Position numbers and translations under genes: made by a program
In this document: positions 34,968-44,154 of the stretch, piece by piece
Numbering within the stretch: the first letter of the stretch is position 1
How the letters are laid out: each line of letters begins with the position of its first letter
The notes under the pieces: generated by a model
The model's database searches: none
Told to the model about the DNA's origin: nothing
Seen by the model: the letters and a program-made list of their open reading frames with translations, nothing else
Assembly: GCF_001426185.1 (NCBI RefSeq)
Contig: NZ_LMRP01000001.1
Span: 1,528,765-1,592,764, forward strand
Source: Rhodococcus sp. Leaf247
GTDB lineage: Bacteria; Actinomycetota; Actinomycetes; Mycobacteriales; Mycobacteriaceae
Direction: 5' to 3'
DNA length: 64,000 nt

Positions 34968-35777
34968 ATGACCGACAGCCCACGCCGGCTCGACGACGAC
35001 ACGGCCCTGTCGTCGTTGGCCGCCGCGATCGAGGATCTGGATCTGGTCCGCTCGTCGCACCAGCCCGAAGACATCGCACTGACGACCATCTGCACGCGCG
35101 TCGTCTCCGCGATTTCCGACGCCGACGCCGCCGGAATCACTGTGTTCCGTCGCGGAAAGCCCGAGACCGTGGCCAGTACCAGCACCTTCGTGCTGACTGT
35201 CGACCACGCTCAGTACCGGCACGGCCAAGGTCCGTGCATCGAGTCCGCGTTGACCCGCGAGCTGGTCCGAGCGGACCTCACGGACGCCGAGCGCCGCTGG
35301 CCCGATTTCGCCGCCGAAGTGGCCGACGTGGACATCACCAGTTTCCTGTCCGCGCCCATCACGGCGGGTGACACGTATGTCGGCGCCCTCAACCTCTACA
35401 GCCACAGCGGCCACCGGTTCGATTCGGTGGACGAGACGGCCATGCGCATCTACATCAACGCCGCCCAGTCCGTCCTGACCGGAGTCGAGCAGTACGGCCA
35501 CGCGAACCGGCAGGCACAGGACTACGCCGCAGCCCTGGAATCGCGCGCCGCGATCGAGCAGGTGAAGGGTGCGTTGATGCTCGGGCTCAACGTCTCGGCG
35601 GACAAGGCGTTCGATCTGCTGCTGTGGCGTTCTCAGCAGACCAACATCAAGGTGCGGGCACTGTGCGAGCAGTTGATCTCGGACATCGCCGCGCTCGGCG
35701 ATGCTCCCGAGTCACTGGCCGGCGAGTTGGGCAAACTGCTCATGACCGTCCACGACCGCGTCGGCTCGAACGGGTAG
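34968..35777 (+). CDS. GAF-ANTAR regulator 2
   Basis: A 269-residue protein with a GAF domain (about 25-190; GQGPCIESALTRELVRADL, FLSAPITAGDTYVGALNLYS) and a C-terminal ANTAR domain (about 198-253; ESRAAIEQVKGALMLGLNVSADKAFDLL). ATG 34968 has a GAGGAG ribosome binding site at good spacing. Its last 38 bases overlap the convergent hemerythrin gene. Confidence 0.88.
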   Translation: MTDSPRRLDDDTALSSLAAAIEDLDLVRSSHQPEDIALTTICTRVVSAISDADAAGITVFRRGKPETVASTSTFVLTVDHAQYRHGQGPCIESALTRELVRADLTDAERRWPDFAAEVADVDITSFLSAPITAGDTYVGALNLYSHSGHRFDSVDETAMRIYINAAQSVLTGVEQYGHANRQAQDYAAALESRAAIEQVKGALMLGLNVSADKAFDLLLWRSQQTNIKVRALCEQLISDIAALGDAPESLAGELGKLLMTVHDRVGSNG

Positions 35778-36504
35778 ACGGGTCATCTCCCCGAGTCAAC
35801 GGGGGGACGTGCTCGACGACCCCGGCCGCTCGCCGCAGTATGTCGCTGGTGCGTCGCAACGTGGCCGACGTCGCCGCTCCCCCGGTCCGACGCGACGTCG
35901 TGTCCAGCACGTCGCGGGCCCGGTCCAGGACGGTCAGCGGGAGCGCCGCCACCACGTTGCCCGGTGGGCGACGCGCCACCACCGGGTGTGGCCGGGTGGG
36001 CGCCGTTCGCCGCACTGCCTCCCACGCATAGCCGAGCCGTTGCAGCTGGGTGTCGTTCAGGCGGGCGCGCAGCATCGGGAACAGCCGGTCCTCCTCGTCG
36101 CGCACGTCTTCGCGCAGCAGCACCGTGATGCGATCGAACAGTTCCCTACCCTCGGGTGACTCGTGGCCGCGCACCTCGAGTTCGGAGAACAACTCGTTGA
36201 TCTCCTGATGCTCCTGCTCGATCTCGAGAGTCGACGACCCCCCCTCGGGCAACCACTTCCGGATCGCCGGCCACAGCACCGACTCCTCGGCGAAGGCGTG
36301 GGGGAACACCAAGCGGCACAACGCCGTCAGAGTATCGGCGCGCTCGCGGCCTGTCGCGGTGTCCAGACGCCGCCTCAGGAGCTCGTCGAGTTCGATGTGG
36401 TCGCGGCGTTGCCGGGCAAGGACACTGGTGCGCCCGCCGAGTTGTTCCACCGTGGCGTCGGCGATGGACGGGAGGGACTCGTCGTGGTCGGTCATGCTGG
36501 TCAC
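35740..36504 (-). CDS. hemerythrin HHE domain protein
   Basis: A 254-residue protein whose first 180 residues form a hemerythrin-type helical bundle with iron-ligand motifs (RDHIELDELL, LCRLVFPHAFAEESVLWP, EQEHQEINELF, LLREDVRDEEDRLFP). An Arg-rich, disordered-looking tail follows. Such proteins sense or carry oxygen or nitric oxide. Its GTG start overlaps the P450 stop (GTGA), so it is coupled to the P450; ATG 36495 is a possible alternative start. The 3' end overlaps GAF-ANTAR 2. Confidence 0.85.
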   Translation of the reverse strand: MTSMTDHDESLPSIADATVEQLGGRTSVLARQRRDHIELDELLRRRLDTATGRERADTLTALCRLVFPHAFAEESVLWPAIRKWLPEGGSSTLEIEQEHQEINELFSELEVRGHESPEGRELFDRITVLLREDVRDEEDRLFPMLRARLNDTQLQRLGYAWEAVRRTAPTRPHPVVARRPPGNVVAALPLTVLDRARDVLDTTSRRTGGAATSATLRRTSDILRRAAGVVEHVPPLTRGDDPSTRSSRRGRGRS

Positions 36505-37859
36505 CATTTTCCGGGGGTGTCGGTGACGGCGTCGAGTGCGAACTCCACGCAGTACGTGTTCAGGGTGGGCGGCAGGGGGTCGGTCGTCATCGGCCGCGAC
36601 AGGCGAACCCGAGCGCGGGCGAGCAGGGACGCCAGCATCGCCGACGTGGACATCAGCACCAAGTTCCGACCCGGGCACACCACAGGACCCGCGCTGAACG
36701 GGACCAACTGGGGATACTTCTCCGCAGTGCCGTCGAGCCAGATGCGCGGGGTGAACCGATTCGCGAACGGGAGCGCCTCGTCGTCGCGGTGAAAGCCCGA
36801 CGCCAGGATCGCGAACGACGTCCCGGCCCGGATCGAGCGGGTCCCGTGGGGACCCGACCAGTGCGTGTCCACGGTCGAATCCCGCAGGATCGCCGGGGTC
36901 GTCGGCCACAGCCGCAGCGATTCGAGAAGGCAGGCCCTGAGGTACGGGAGCTCCCGTGGGCGACCCGCGTCTCCCGAATTCGCTTCGTCCCGTGCCGGCT
37001 CGCCCTCCTCTGGGTGTGCCGCGATCAACGCGAGTGCCCGTACCGCGGCCATCCCGGCGGCGTCGAAGGCGAACAACCACTGCGGGATCTGACCCACCGG
37101 GTCCACTGCTCCACCGACCCGCGCCTCGGCGATGACCGACGCTAGCGAATTCGGTTCCGCCGCAGCGACATAGCGGTACAGATCGTCGATGAACGCGTCC
37201 TTCAGCCGTCGTCGCCGCGGGCCGAAGTACGACCAGTTGCCCTCTCCGCGCAGAGAACGCAGACGATCGGTCACCTGCTCGTCGTCGCGGGCGGAGGCGC
37301 CCAGCACGACGCGGCGCACGATGCGCCACCACATCCGCAGCAGATCGTCCGCAGTGAGGGTGCCGGATGCGCCGGACAGAAGCGTGTCCACCTCCTCGTC
37401 CACCACGGACACGAACGGGATCGCCAGGTGATGCATCGGCTGCGGCGTGTCCAGTACGTGCTCGTTCAGGGCGCGGCGCTGCTCACGCACCCGGCCCCGG
37501 GAGATCAGCACCCCGTGCGGTTGGAACGGCCCCAGCGCACCGATCTTCTCCCGACTCGCCGCCGTGAAGTCCTCCGGCGACTCGACGAGAACTCGGTGGA
37601 CATCGGCGGGGTCGAGGACGACGGCCACGGTGCGCCCGGGCATCCTCAGCTGCACCGGCGCCGATCCGTGAGCACGGCGGAGCTCCCGCATCGCGGACAG
37701 GGTGGCCGCGTCGGCACCCACCTTCTCTGCCATCGCCATGGCCCCCGGACGACGCAGGATCACTCCCGCCGCGATCGACGGGCCCATCAGTCTCATCGCG
37801 TACCGGAGCGCACGGGGACCGGCGAGAACGGACGTGTCGTCGGGTCGCGAGTCGGTCAT
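36501..37859 (-). CDS. cytochrome P450
   Basis: A 452-residue P450 with the ExxR helix (LLESLRLWPTTPAILRDS), the PERF-like segment (FANRFTPRIWLDG) and the haem-binding loop FSAGPVVCPGRNL with its Cys at about residue 395. The usual I-helix threonine motif is replaced by FAFDAAGMAAVRAL, which is unusual and may change oxygen activation. It has no membrane anchor, as in most actinobacterial P450s. Redox partner and substrate are unknown. It is translationally coupled to a hemerythrin and preceded by a SigB/SigF-type promoter. Confidence 0.88.
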   Translation of the reverse strand: MTDSRPDDTSVLAGPRALRYAMRLMGPSIAAGVILRRPGAMAMAEKVGADAATLSAMRELRRAHGSAPVQLRMPGRTVAVVLDPADVHRVLVESPEDFTAASREKIGALGPFQPHGVLISRGRVREQRRALNEHVLDTPQPMHHLAIPFVSVVDEEVDTLLSGASGTLTADDLLRMWWRIVRRVVLGASARDDEQVTDRLRSLRGEGNWSYFGPRRRRLKDAFIDDLYRYVAAAEPNSLASVIAEARVGGAVDPVGQIPQWLFAFDAAGMAAVRALALIAAHPEEGEPARDEANSGDAGRPRELPYLRACLLESLRLWPTTPAILRDSTVDTHWSGPHGTRSIRAGTSFAILASGFHRDDEALPFANRFTPRIWLDGTAEKYPQLVPFSAGPVVCPGRNLVLMSTSAMLASLLARARVRLSRPMTTDPLPPTLNTYCVEFALDAVTDTPGKW

Positions 37860-37868
37860 GGCGCTGCG

Positions 37869-37893
37869 TTACCCGCGGCTGGGCGCTCGAAAC
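37869..37893 (-). promoter_or_regulatory. SigB/SigF-type promoter of the P450-hemerythrin pair
   Basis: On the minus strand, GTTTC (37893-37889), 14 bases, then GGGTAA (37874-37869). This matches the actinobacterial stress-sigma pattern GTTT-N14-16-GGGTA. Transcription would begin about 3 bases before the P450 ATG, giving a nearly leaderless mRNA. Confidence 0.6.
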
Positions 37894-37948
37894 TGGCCCG
37901 ACCTGTCTCCTCGCTGGAGCAATTCCGCGTGCTCGCGTGAGTCGAAAG

Positions 37949-38607
37949 TCAGACGGCAGAAGCGACGATGGCGCGCGCTCGCTCCGACAGCGGTACGAGC
38001 GTGCGTCGTGCCTCGACGACCAGCATGGCGGTCGCGGTCGCGATGTCGACACCTCGAAGCTCCGCGAGCACCCCGATGGCCTGATCGATGACGGCGGAAT
38101 CGTCGAGAACCCGGCGTCGACGCCGGGCCTCGGCCGACAGGCGCTCCTCGCCGTCCGTGTCGGCACTCACCGCGAGTGCCGTCAGGTCCGCCACTGCCTG
38201 CACGAATGCCGCGGCGCTTCCGCCGGACCGCCACGGGCCGACCGTGTGGACGACCACCCCGGGGAGAACTCGAGATCGTCGGCCAGGACCGCCGCGCCCG
38301 TCCGGACGCACATCGTGGCCGGACCCGTGACGGACAGCGACCTGTCCACCGATCCGCTGGACGCCACCGACACCAGGTCGAAGTCGTCGCCGTCCGGTGC
38401 GGATGCCGCGTCCATCACGACGGACACCGCCGCCGCGTCGAGCACGTCACGCGTTCGAGTCGCCACTCCGTGCAGGACGTACGAGATGTCCACGCCGGAG
38501 CTGAGATGACCGGTGAGCTCGGCGAGGACGACGACGGGCGACGGGTTGTCGGGACCGTCGCCCGAGGTGTCGACATCCTGTCGATCGAAGGTCGGAGGAA
38601 GGGTCAC
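37949..38607 (-). pseudogene. GAF-ANTAR regulator 3, frameshifted with internal deletion
   Basis: The first frame (38607-38182) encodes a GAF start: VVVLAELTGHLSSGVDISYVLHGVA ... ATMCVRTGAAVLADDLEFSPGW, then drifts into unrelated sequence and stops. A second frame (stop 37949) resumes with AAAFVQAVADLTALAV and a full ANTAR domain (VLDDSAVIDQAIGVLAELRGVDIATATAMLV). Compared with intact siblings, about 40-45 GAF residues between the two parts are missing and the frame is shifted near 38240-38270. The GTG start overlaps the preceding GAF-ANTAR stop (GTGA). The ANTAR fragment might still be made separately. Confidence 0.65.
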
Positions 38608-39350
38608 GACGGCTGTCCTTTCGTCGTCGAGTCGGAAGCGGTGTCGTCGGCGGAGAAGCGAACCTTGCGTTCGACCACCTCGCGAGCGAGGTCGTCCACC
38701 GGCCTCCGCGCGCTGTACGCGGCGGCACGCAGGCGCGCGAGCGCCTCGGTCGGAGAGACTCTCAACTGCACGGTGATCATGCCGACTGCCAGATTGACGT
38801 AGGGCCTGGTGCGGTGATCGCCCAGCGAGCTGATGTCCGGCGAGCCCCACTTGTCCACCGTGTGGCCGAGTTTCGGGGCGAACGCCTCGAGAAGGCTGAC
38901 GGCTGCGGCATCGGCGGTCAGTTGGGCCAGTGCTGCGAATTCCTCGCTCAGTGCACCCGTCGACGCGCGATACAGCTCGAGCACGCCGAAGACCGTCGAC
39001 CCTCCGCGGAGAGGAAATGCGAACAGGGCGGAGGCGCCCCCGTTGGAGGCATCCGCTGCGAACCCGGGCCAGTGCTCCTCGGCCTCCGTGTCCAGATCCG
39101 CGACGAGGACGGACGTGCCACGGTCGAACGAATCGACGCACGGGCCCTGACCGGTGGTGAACTGCAGTTCGTCCAGGTACTGGGCGACCGCATCGGTCGC
39201 GTAGACGAGTTCACGGGTGTTGCCGCTCATCACCGTGATCGCTGCGCCGTCCACGTCCACCAGCGAGACGACGCTGCGGCAGAGGTCGGGAATGTCGGTG
39301 ATGGCCAACGACCCGTCCGCGTCGTCGTCTCCACCGGACCCTTTCGTCAT
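38604..39350 (-). CDS. GAF-ANTAR regulator 4
   Basis: A 248-residue protein with a GAF domain (about 15-160; TTGQGPCVDSFDRGTSVLVADL, ALFAFPLRGGSTVFGVLELY) and a divergent C-terminal ANTAR domain (about 178-230; RTRPYVNLAVGMITVQLRVSPTEALARL). The usual Asp-Gln-Ala-Lys-Gly core reads Asn-Leu-Ala-Val-Gly, so RNA contacts may differ. It overlaps the broken GAF-ANTAR 3 downstream and is divergent from GAF-ANTAR 5. Confidence 0.85.
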   Translation of the reverse strand: MTKGSGGDDDADGSLAITDIPDLCRSVVSLVDVDGAAITVMSGNTRELVYATDAVAQYLDELQFTTGQGPCVDSFDRGTSVLVADLDTEAEEHWPGFAADASNGGASALFAFPLRGGSTVFGVLELYRASTGALSEEFAALAQLTADAAAVSLLEAFAPKLGHTVDKWGSPDISSLGDHRTRPYVNLAVGMITVQLRVSPTEALARLRAAAYSARRPVDDLAREVVERKVRFSADDTASDSTTKGQPS

Positions 39351-39522
39351 GCCTGTGCCAGCTCCTTGCTCGTCGACGCCCGATCGCCGTGCTCTCCATG
39401 CCGATTCTGCGGCAAGGATGCCCGACGTACCATCATCCAACCGTCACGAGAACACATCGATCACAATGTACGACCGGCGTATCGTCCGAACCGGACACCG
39501 CACCGACAGAGAGCCGAACGCG

Positions 39523-40305
39523 ATGAGCTCCGACCCTGTCGACAACGATCGACCGGACCCGTTGGGATCCGACGCGTTCCGCCGTCTGCTCCGGGCGGAC
39601 GGCGATGTGGCGCAGTCCCTCGCCGACGCGCTGTCGATCCGGATCGAGAGCGCCGACGACGTCCTGGAACTCGCGGCACGAGTCTCTGCGTTGGCCGTCC
39701 GATACGTACCCGGAGTGGACAGCGCCGCCGTGACGCTGGCCTTCGACACGGTTCGCCCGTTCACGGCGGCCGCCACCGACCAGTCGTCGTCGTCCCTGGA
39801 CCGCGCGCAGTACGACATCGGCGACGGCCCGTCCCTGCGTGCCCTGCGAACCGGAACCGTCGTCGACATGTCCGTCGACGATCTGGACGGAACGTGGTCC
39901 GTCCTGGCCCGGTTCGCGCGATCGGCCGGCATCGGTCGGATCACGGCGTACCCGGTCCTGTCGGAGTCGGCCGACACCCTGGGCACCGTGAATCTCTACA
40001 GCAGGAACACGGCTCGGATCGCGCCCACGCACGTGTGCGAGGACGTGATCGCGGTGCTGGTGACGTATCTCTGCGCGTCCCTCACGACGCTGGGCCTCGA
40101 GTCGTCGTGGCGCCGCGCCGCCGATCGCGTGAAGGACTTGATGGACGCACGCGTCGTGATCGATCTCGCGATCGGCATCCTCATGATTCGTCGGGACTGC
40201 GACCTACCGGCAGCGGTGAGTGCCCTGAACGATCTCGCGTTCGGAAACGGAACGACGCTTCACGACGCGGCCGTCGCCGTGGTCGACTCGATCGACGGGG
40301 TCTGA
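39523..40305 (+). CDS. GAF-ANTAR regulator 5
   Basis: A 260-residue protein with a GAF-type domain (about 40-190; YDIGDGPSLRALRTGTVVDM, RITAYPVLSESADTLGTVNLYS) and an ANTAR domain (about 205-255; DARVVIDLAIGILMIRRDCDLPAAVSAL). ATG 39523 is preferred over in-frame ATG 39466 because it fits the domain and has a nearby GAGAG. It ends two bases before the convergent glycosylphosphotransferase. Confidence 0.85.
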   Translation: MSSDPVDNDRPDPLGSDAFRRLLRADGDVAQSLADALSIRIESADDVLELAARVSALAVRYVPGVDSAAVTLAFDTVRPFTAAATDQSSSSLDRAQYDIGDGPSLRALRTGTVVDMSVDDLDGTWSVLARFARSAGIGRITAYPVLSESADTLGTVNLYSRNTARIAPTHVCEDVIAVLVTYLCASLTTLGLESSWRRAADRVKDLMDARVVIDLAIGILMIRRDCDLPAAVSALNDLAFGNGTTLHDAAVAVVDSIDGV

Positions 40306-40307
40306 CC

Positions 40308-41819
40308 TCAGTACGCGCCGTCGCTGCTGACGACAGCTTTCAACGTCTTGAGCACGATGAGCAGATCACCGGTCATCGACCAGTTCTCGACGTAACTCAG
40401 GTCCAGGCGCACCGACTCCTCCCAGGAGAGATCGGACCGCCCGCTGACTTGCCACAGACCCGTGAGACCCGGCTTGACCAGCAGCCGGCGTCGCACGTCG
40501 CCGTCGTAGGTCTCGACTTCGCGGCGCAACGGCGGACGCGGACCCACTACGGACATCTCGCGCCGCACCACGTTGAAGAACTGGGGAAGCTCGTCGATGC
40601 TCAACCGCCGCATGACCCGTCCCACCGTGGTCACGCGCGGGTCCTCGCGCATCTTGAACAGAACCCCGCCGACGCTGTCGTTGTGCGACAGCAGGTCGGC
40701 GACCTTGGTGTCCGCATCCTGGACCATCGAGCGGAACTTGATCATCTGGAACGGCTTGCCGTCCAGCCCCATCCGTTCCGAGCGGTAGAAGACCGGGCCC
40801 CTGCTCGTGAGCTTGATCAGCAGGGCGACGATGAGAAGCATCGGCGCCACGAGTGTCAGGGCCGCGATCGCGAACACCAGGTCGAAGGCCGTCTTCCCGA
40901 ACCTGCTGGCTCCGTTGTACTGCGGCTTCTCGACGTGGATGAGCGGCAGACCCGCCACCGGACGCATGTGCAGGCGCGGGCCGGCGACGTCGACGACGCC
41001 GGGAGCGACGACCAGGTCGACGTTCTTCTTCTCCAGGTCCCACACCATCCGGCGGATACCGTCGTGGCCGATGTGGTCGGTGGCCGTCACGGCGACCGTG
41101 TCCGCGCCGGACACCTCGATCGCGTCGAGAACGTCCTGCTCCGTGCCCAGCACGGGAATCTCGAGTCCGTCCACCGACAGCTGCTCGTCGTCCACCAGCT
41201 GCGTCCGGGGAAGACAGACACCCACGACCGAGTACCCGGCGGAACCGTCGCGACTGAACGATCGGGCCATCGACAGGGCCGAACTGAGACTGCCGACGAT
41301 GACCACGGCGGTCTGATACCGGCCGTGACGCCGGGCCTTGGCCACGTGCCGGCGGAAGAGCCATCGAGTCGTGAGCAATCCCGCCAACCCGACCGGAAGC
41401 GCGATGGCGAGATACCCGCGCGCGAGTTCCGCTCGGAAGAGCAGCGACACGATCGCGACGAGACCGAACAACCGGAACGTCGCCGAGAGGATTCGTCGGT
41501 ACTCCTCCGCGCCGGATCCCAGCACCCGCGGCGAGCGGGTGCGGAAGATGGCGAGGAAGGCGATCCACGTCGCGGCGAGGATCACGGAGACGGCGGTGTA
41601 GTTGAACGCGGCCATCACCGATTCCCGGGCGGGGGTGCCGAAGCGAACCAACTGCGCACAGGCGACCGCGGCCACGACGACCGTCACGTCGGTGACGCGA
41701 ACGCGATGGATGTACCCGCGCTCCCACTCTCGACGTGACGACGGTCGACGGACTCGCCTCGTCCGAGTCAGGGCAGCAACCGACCGCTCGGCGCCGTGCT
41801 CAGGACTCGGAGCAATCAC
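40308..41819 (-). CDS. polyprenyl glycosylphosphotransferase (exopolysaccharide-initiating)
   Basis: A 503-residue membrane enzyme that loads the first sugar phosphate on a polyprenyl phosphate carrier for exopolysaccharide assembly. The N-terminal third has four or five membrane segments. A Rossmann-like CoA-binding-type domain (VVIVGSLSSALSMARSF) follows, then another membrane helix and the C-terminal catalytic domain (GPVFYRSERMGLDGKPFQMIKFRSM, LSIDELPQFFNVVRREMSVVGPRPP, KPGLTGLWQVSGRSDLSWEE). GTG start. No other polysaccharide genes are adjacent. Confidence 0.9.
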   Translation of the reverse strand: MIAPSPEHGAERSVAALTRTRRVRRPSSRREWERGYIHRVRVTDVTVVVAAVACAQLVRFGTPARESVMAAFNYTAVSVILAATWIAFLAIFRTRSPRVLGSGAEEYRRILSATFRLFGLVAIVSLLFRAELARGYLAIALPVGLAGLLTTRWLFRRHVAKARRHGRYQTAVVIVGSLSSALSMARSFSRDGSAGYSVVGVCLPRTQLVDDEQLSVDGLEIPVLGTEQDVLDAIEVSGADTVAVTATDHIGHDGIRRMVWDLEKKNVDLVVAPGVVDVAGPRLHMRPVAGLPLIHVEKPQYNGASRFGKTAFDLVFAIAALTLVAPMLLIVALLIKLTSRGPVFYRSERMGLDGKPFQMIKFRSMVQDADTKVADLLSHNDSVGGVLFKMREDPRVTTVGRVMRRLSIDELPQFFNVVRREMSVVGPRPPLRREVETYDGDVRRRLLVKPGLTGLWQVSGRSDLSWEESVRLDLSYVENWSMTGDLLIVLKTLKAVVSSDGAY

Positions 41820-41963
41820 GTTCGGCCTCGATTCTGGACTCGGCAGCGGGGTCGAGTGCGGTGATGCACTGTCGAAACCCTATTGCCTCACCGGACAACC
41901 CGCCCAGACAAGCACAGTGCGATGGATCACATCGCCTGTTTTCACAGAATTAATATATTGGAC

Positions 41964-42632
41964 TCAAAGGTCGTCCGAAATGGGCCGGACCAATTCTTTC
42001 CGACCGCTGACATAAAAGACGATTCGCGATGCCACATCGATTATCTGGTCGGCATATCGCTCGAAATACCGACCGAGAAGGGCGATGTCGACGGCGTTCA
42101 TCACATCGTGCCCGTATTCGTCCAGCGATACGGTGTCGATGACCGTTGTCTTCAATGCGTCGACTCTGTCGTTCTGCGCACTGAGCGAACCGACCGTGTC
42201 GAGGTCGTTGGTGCGCAACGCCTCGACGATGCTGCGCGACATCTGCAGACACAGGTCGCTCATCTCGCGGAACTGGGGCGCAAGGTGATCCGGGACGATC
42301 GGCTCCGGGAAACGGCGACGCGCTGCTTCGGCGATGTGGACAGCCAATCCCGCCATTCGTGCCAGATCACTACTGATGCGCACGGTGGAGAACACGCGAC
42401 GCAGATCCGCGGCCACCGGCGCCTGCAATGCCAGAACCGTCACGGCCTGATCCTCGCACCGCGCCCCCAGCGCACCCAGCGACTCACCGCGCGCGATGAC
42501 ACTCTCCGCGACGGAGAGATTCACATCGAGCAGCGCCGTACTGGCATCCCGCATGACCGACTCGGCAGCGTCCGCGAGTGCACAGAGATCAGCGTTCAAC
42601 TCGTCGAGTTGCACTGTGTAGGCATTGCGCAT
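41964..42632 (-). CDS. phoU: PhoU-like phosphate signalling protein
   Basis: A 222-residue all-helical protein with the repeated PhoU pattern: MRNAYTVQLDELNADLCALADAAESVMRDAS, EDQAVTVLALQAPVAADLRRVFSTVRISSDLARMAGLAVHIAEAA, and EYGHDVMNAVDIALLGRYFERYADQIIDVASRIVFYVSG. PhoU proteins restrain the Pst transporter and PhoR. No pst or pho genes are adjacent, so this may be a second copy. An A/T-rich stretch (41940-41960) follows its stop. Confidence 0.85.
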   Translation of the reverse strand: MRNAYTVQLDELNADLCALADAAESVMRDASTALLDVNLSVAESVIARGESLGALGARCEDQAVTVLALQAPVAADLRRVFSTVRISSDLARMAGLAVHIAEAARRRFPEPIVPDHLAPQFREMSDLCLQMSRSIVEALRTNDLDTVGSLSAQNDRVDALKTTVIDTVSLDEYGHDVMNAVDIALLGRYFERYADQIIDVASRIVFYVSGRKELVRPISDDL

Positions 42633-42696
42633 GTTCTCGTCATTCTCCTGCGGGCGTCGGACGTGCGAAGGCCTATATACCCGCGCTGTCGGCGTT

Positions 42697-43965
42697 TCAA
42701 CCCAGAAGAACACCGATATCGGACGCGGGTACCGCACGAGAGTAGAGAAAACCCTGGACGCGTGTGCACCCATTACGCCGAGCGGATGCAAGTTGAGCGT
42801 CGGTTTCGATGCCTTCGATCACCAGAGTGCGGTCCGTATCGGTCGCAAAACCTGCCAGCGCTCGCACCAGGGAGTCGCCGGCGGGCGTACCGAGAGTTCT
42901 CGCGATGGCCGCATCGATCTTGAATCCGTCGACCGGATACTCGATCAGTCGCTCGAGGGAGGAGAAGCCGATGCCGATGTCGTCGAGCAGCACGCGGAAG
43001 CCCTCGGCCTGCAGCGCGACGACGAAGTCGTGAGCTCGCGCTCGATCGGCGTTCGACCGGGTCTCGGTGAGTTCGAAGACGACGCGACCGGCCGGAACAG
43101 CGGACCGGTTCACGATGCCCACGAGGAACTGCACGGCATCGGGTGTGACCAGGTGCCGAGCGGACAGGTTGACGTGGAGATCGACGTCCTCGGCCAACCA
43201 GGACTCGAACCTCACCAGCGCAGCGACAAGCACGGCGTGGTCGACGTCGATCTCGAGCTCGCTGCCCTCGATCGACGGGAGGAAGTCCGCCGGGCTCACC
43301 ACCGTGATGTCGGTTCCGTCGCTCGTCGGCCGGTGCCAGCGCGCGAGCGCCTCCACCGCGGTGACGGTGCCGGACTCGAGGTCGACGACGGGCTGGAACC
43401 ACGGCACGATTTCGCCGGCGATCACCGCGTCGGCAACGATGCGATCGCGGAGCGAGAACAGGGACCGGCCGCGCGCACGCATGCCGTCGAGGTGCGTCTC
43501 GACGAGTCGAGCGAACTCGAGCAGGGTGGAGACGGTGTACTCGTCCGCCGGGTGCGGATCGTCGTCGACGAGGCACAGGGTGCCCACGACGAGGCCCTCA
43601 CGGCCGTACAGCGGGACGGCGACGTAGGAACCGCACGATGCCGCGAACACCGACTCGGACGCTGCTGCGTGCGCGGGATCGGCGGAGAATCGACCGCGGT
43701 CGGCGTCGGGAACCACGACGGGGCCGGCACTGTCCACGACGAACGCGCAGGTAGCAGTCGATCGGGGACGCAGCGCCATCGTGTCGCCGCTGCTCTGCGC
43801 CAACGTGTACTGGGTGTCGGCATCGAGAATGTTGACCATGGCCTGACCGAAACCCAGGGTCGTGGCGGCGAGGGATGCCAGCGTGCTCAGGGCCGGATCG
43901 CTGACCGAGAAATCGACGTAGTGGCGCGCGGACTCGCTCTGGCGCCTGGCCGCAGTCCTGTGCAT
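42697..43965 (-). CDS. GAF-EAL protein, probable c-di-GMP phosphodiesterase
   Basis: A 422-residue soluble protein with an N-terminal GAF domain (about 20-165; FGQAMVNILDADTQYTLAQS, SYVAVPLYGREGLVVGTLCLVDD) and an EAL domain (about 180-420) with VEALARW, VNLSARHL, ELTETRS, DDIGIGFSSL, FKIDAAI and IEGIETDAQ. The key acidic residues are present, so c-di-GMP hydrolysis under GAF control is likely. It is the second EAL protein in the window. Confidence 0.88.
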   Translation of the reverse strand: MHRTAARRQSESARHYVDFSVSDPALSTLASLAATTLGFGQAMVNILDADTQYTLAQSSGDTMALRPRSTATCAFVVDSAGPVVVPDADRGRFSADPAHAAASESVFAASCGSYVAVPLYGREGLVVGTLCLVDDDPHPADEYTVSTLLEFARLVETHLDGMRARGRSLFSLRDRIVADAVIAGEIVPWFQPVVDLESGTVTAVEALARWHRPTSDGTDITVVSPADFLPSIEGSELEIDVDHAVLVAALVRFESWLAEDVDLHVNLSARHLVTPDAVQFLVGIVNRSAVPAGRVVFELTETRSNADRARAHDFVVALQAEGFRVLLDDIGIGFSSLERLIEYPVDGFKIDAAIARTLGTPAGDSLVRALAGFATDTDRTLVIEGIETDAQLASARRNGCTRVQGFLYSRAVPASDIGVLLG

Positions 43966-44154
43966 CGCACTTCCGTTCTTCCGCAGGACCCCGCAATCCT
44001 GAACAACCGATCGACGATATTTCAGTGATTCGTACCTGTTCCCCGCCCGTATCGGTCACGGACGAGACAATGTTTCACGCGAACCGAGAAGGTCACACTT
44101 TACCGCCTCGGAAACAGCCACCCCGACCATTTACGGGAGACGTATCATCGGTCG

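Noticed and set aside
38814..41738. 974-codon plus-strand open frame
   Set aside because: It runs antisense to GAF-ANTAR 4 and the glycosylphosphotransferase and out of frame across GAF-ANTAR 5; no coherent domains.
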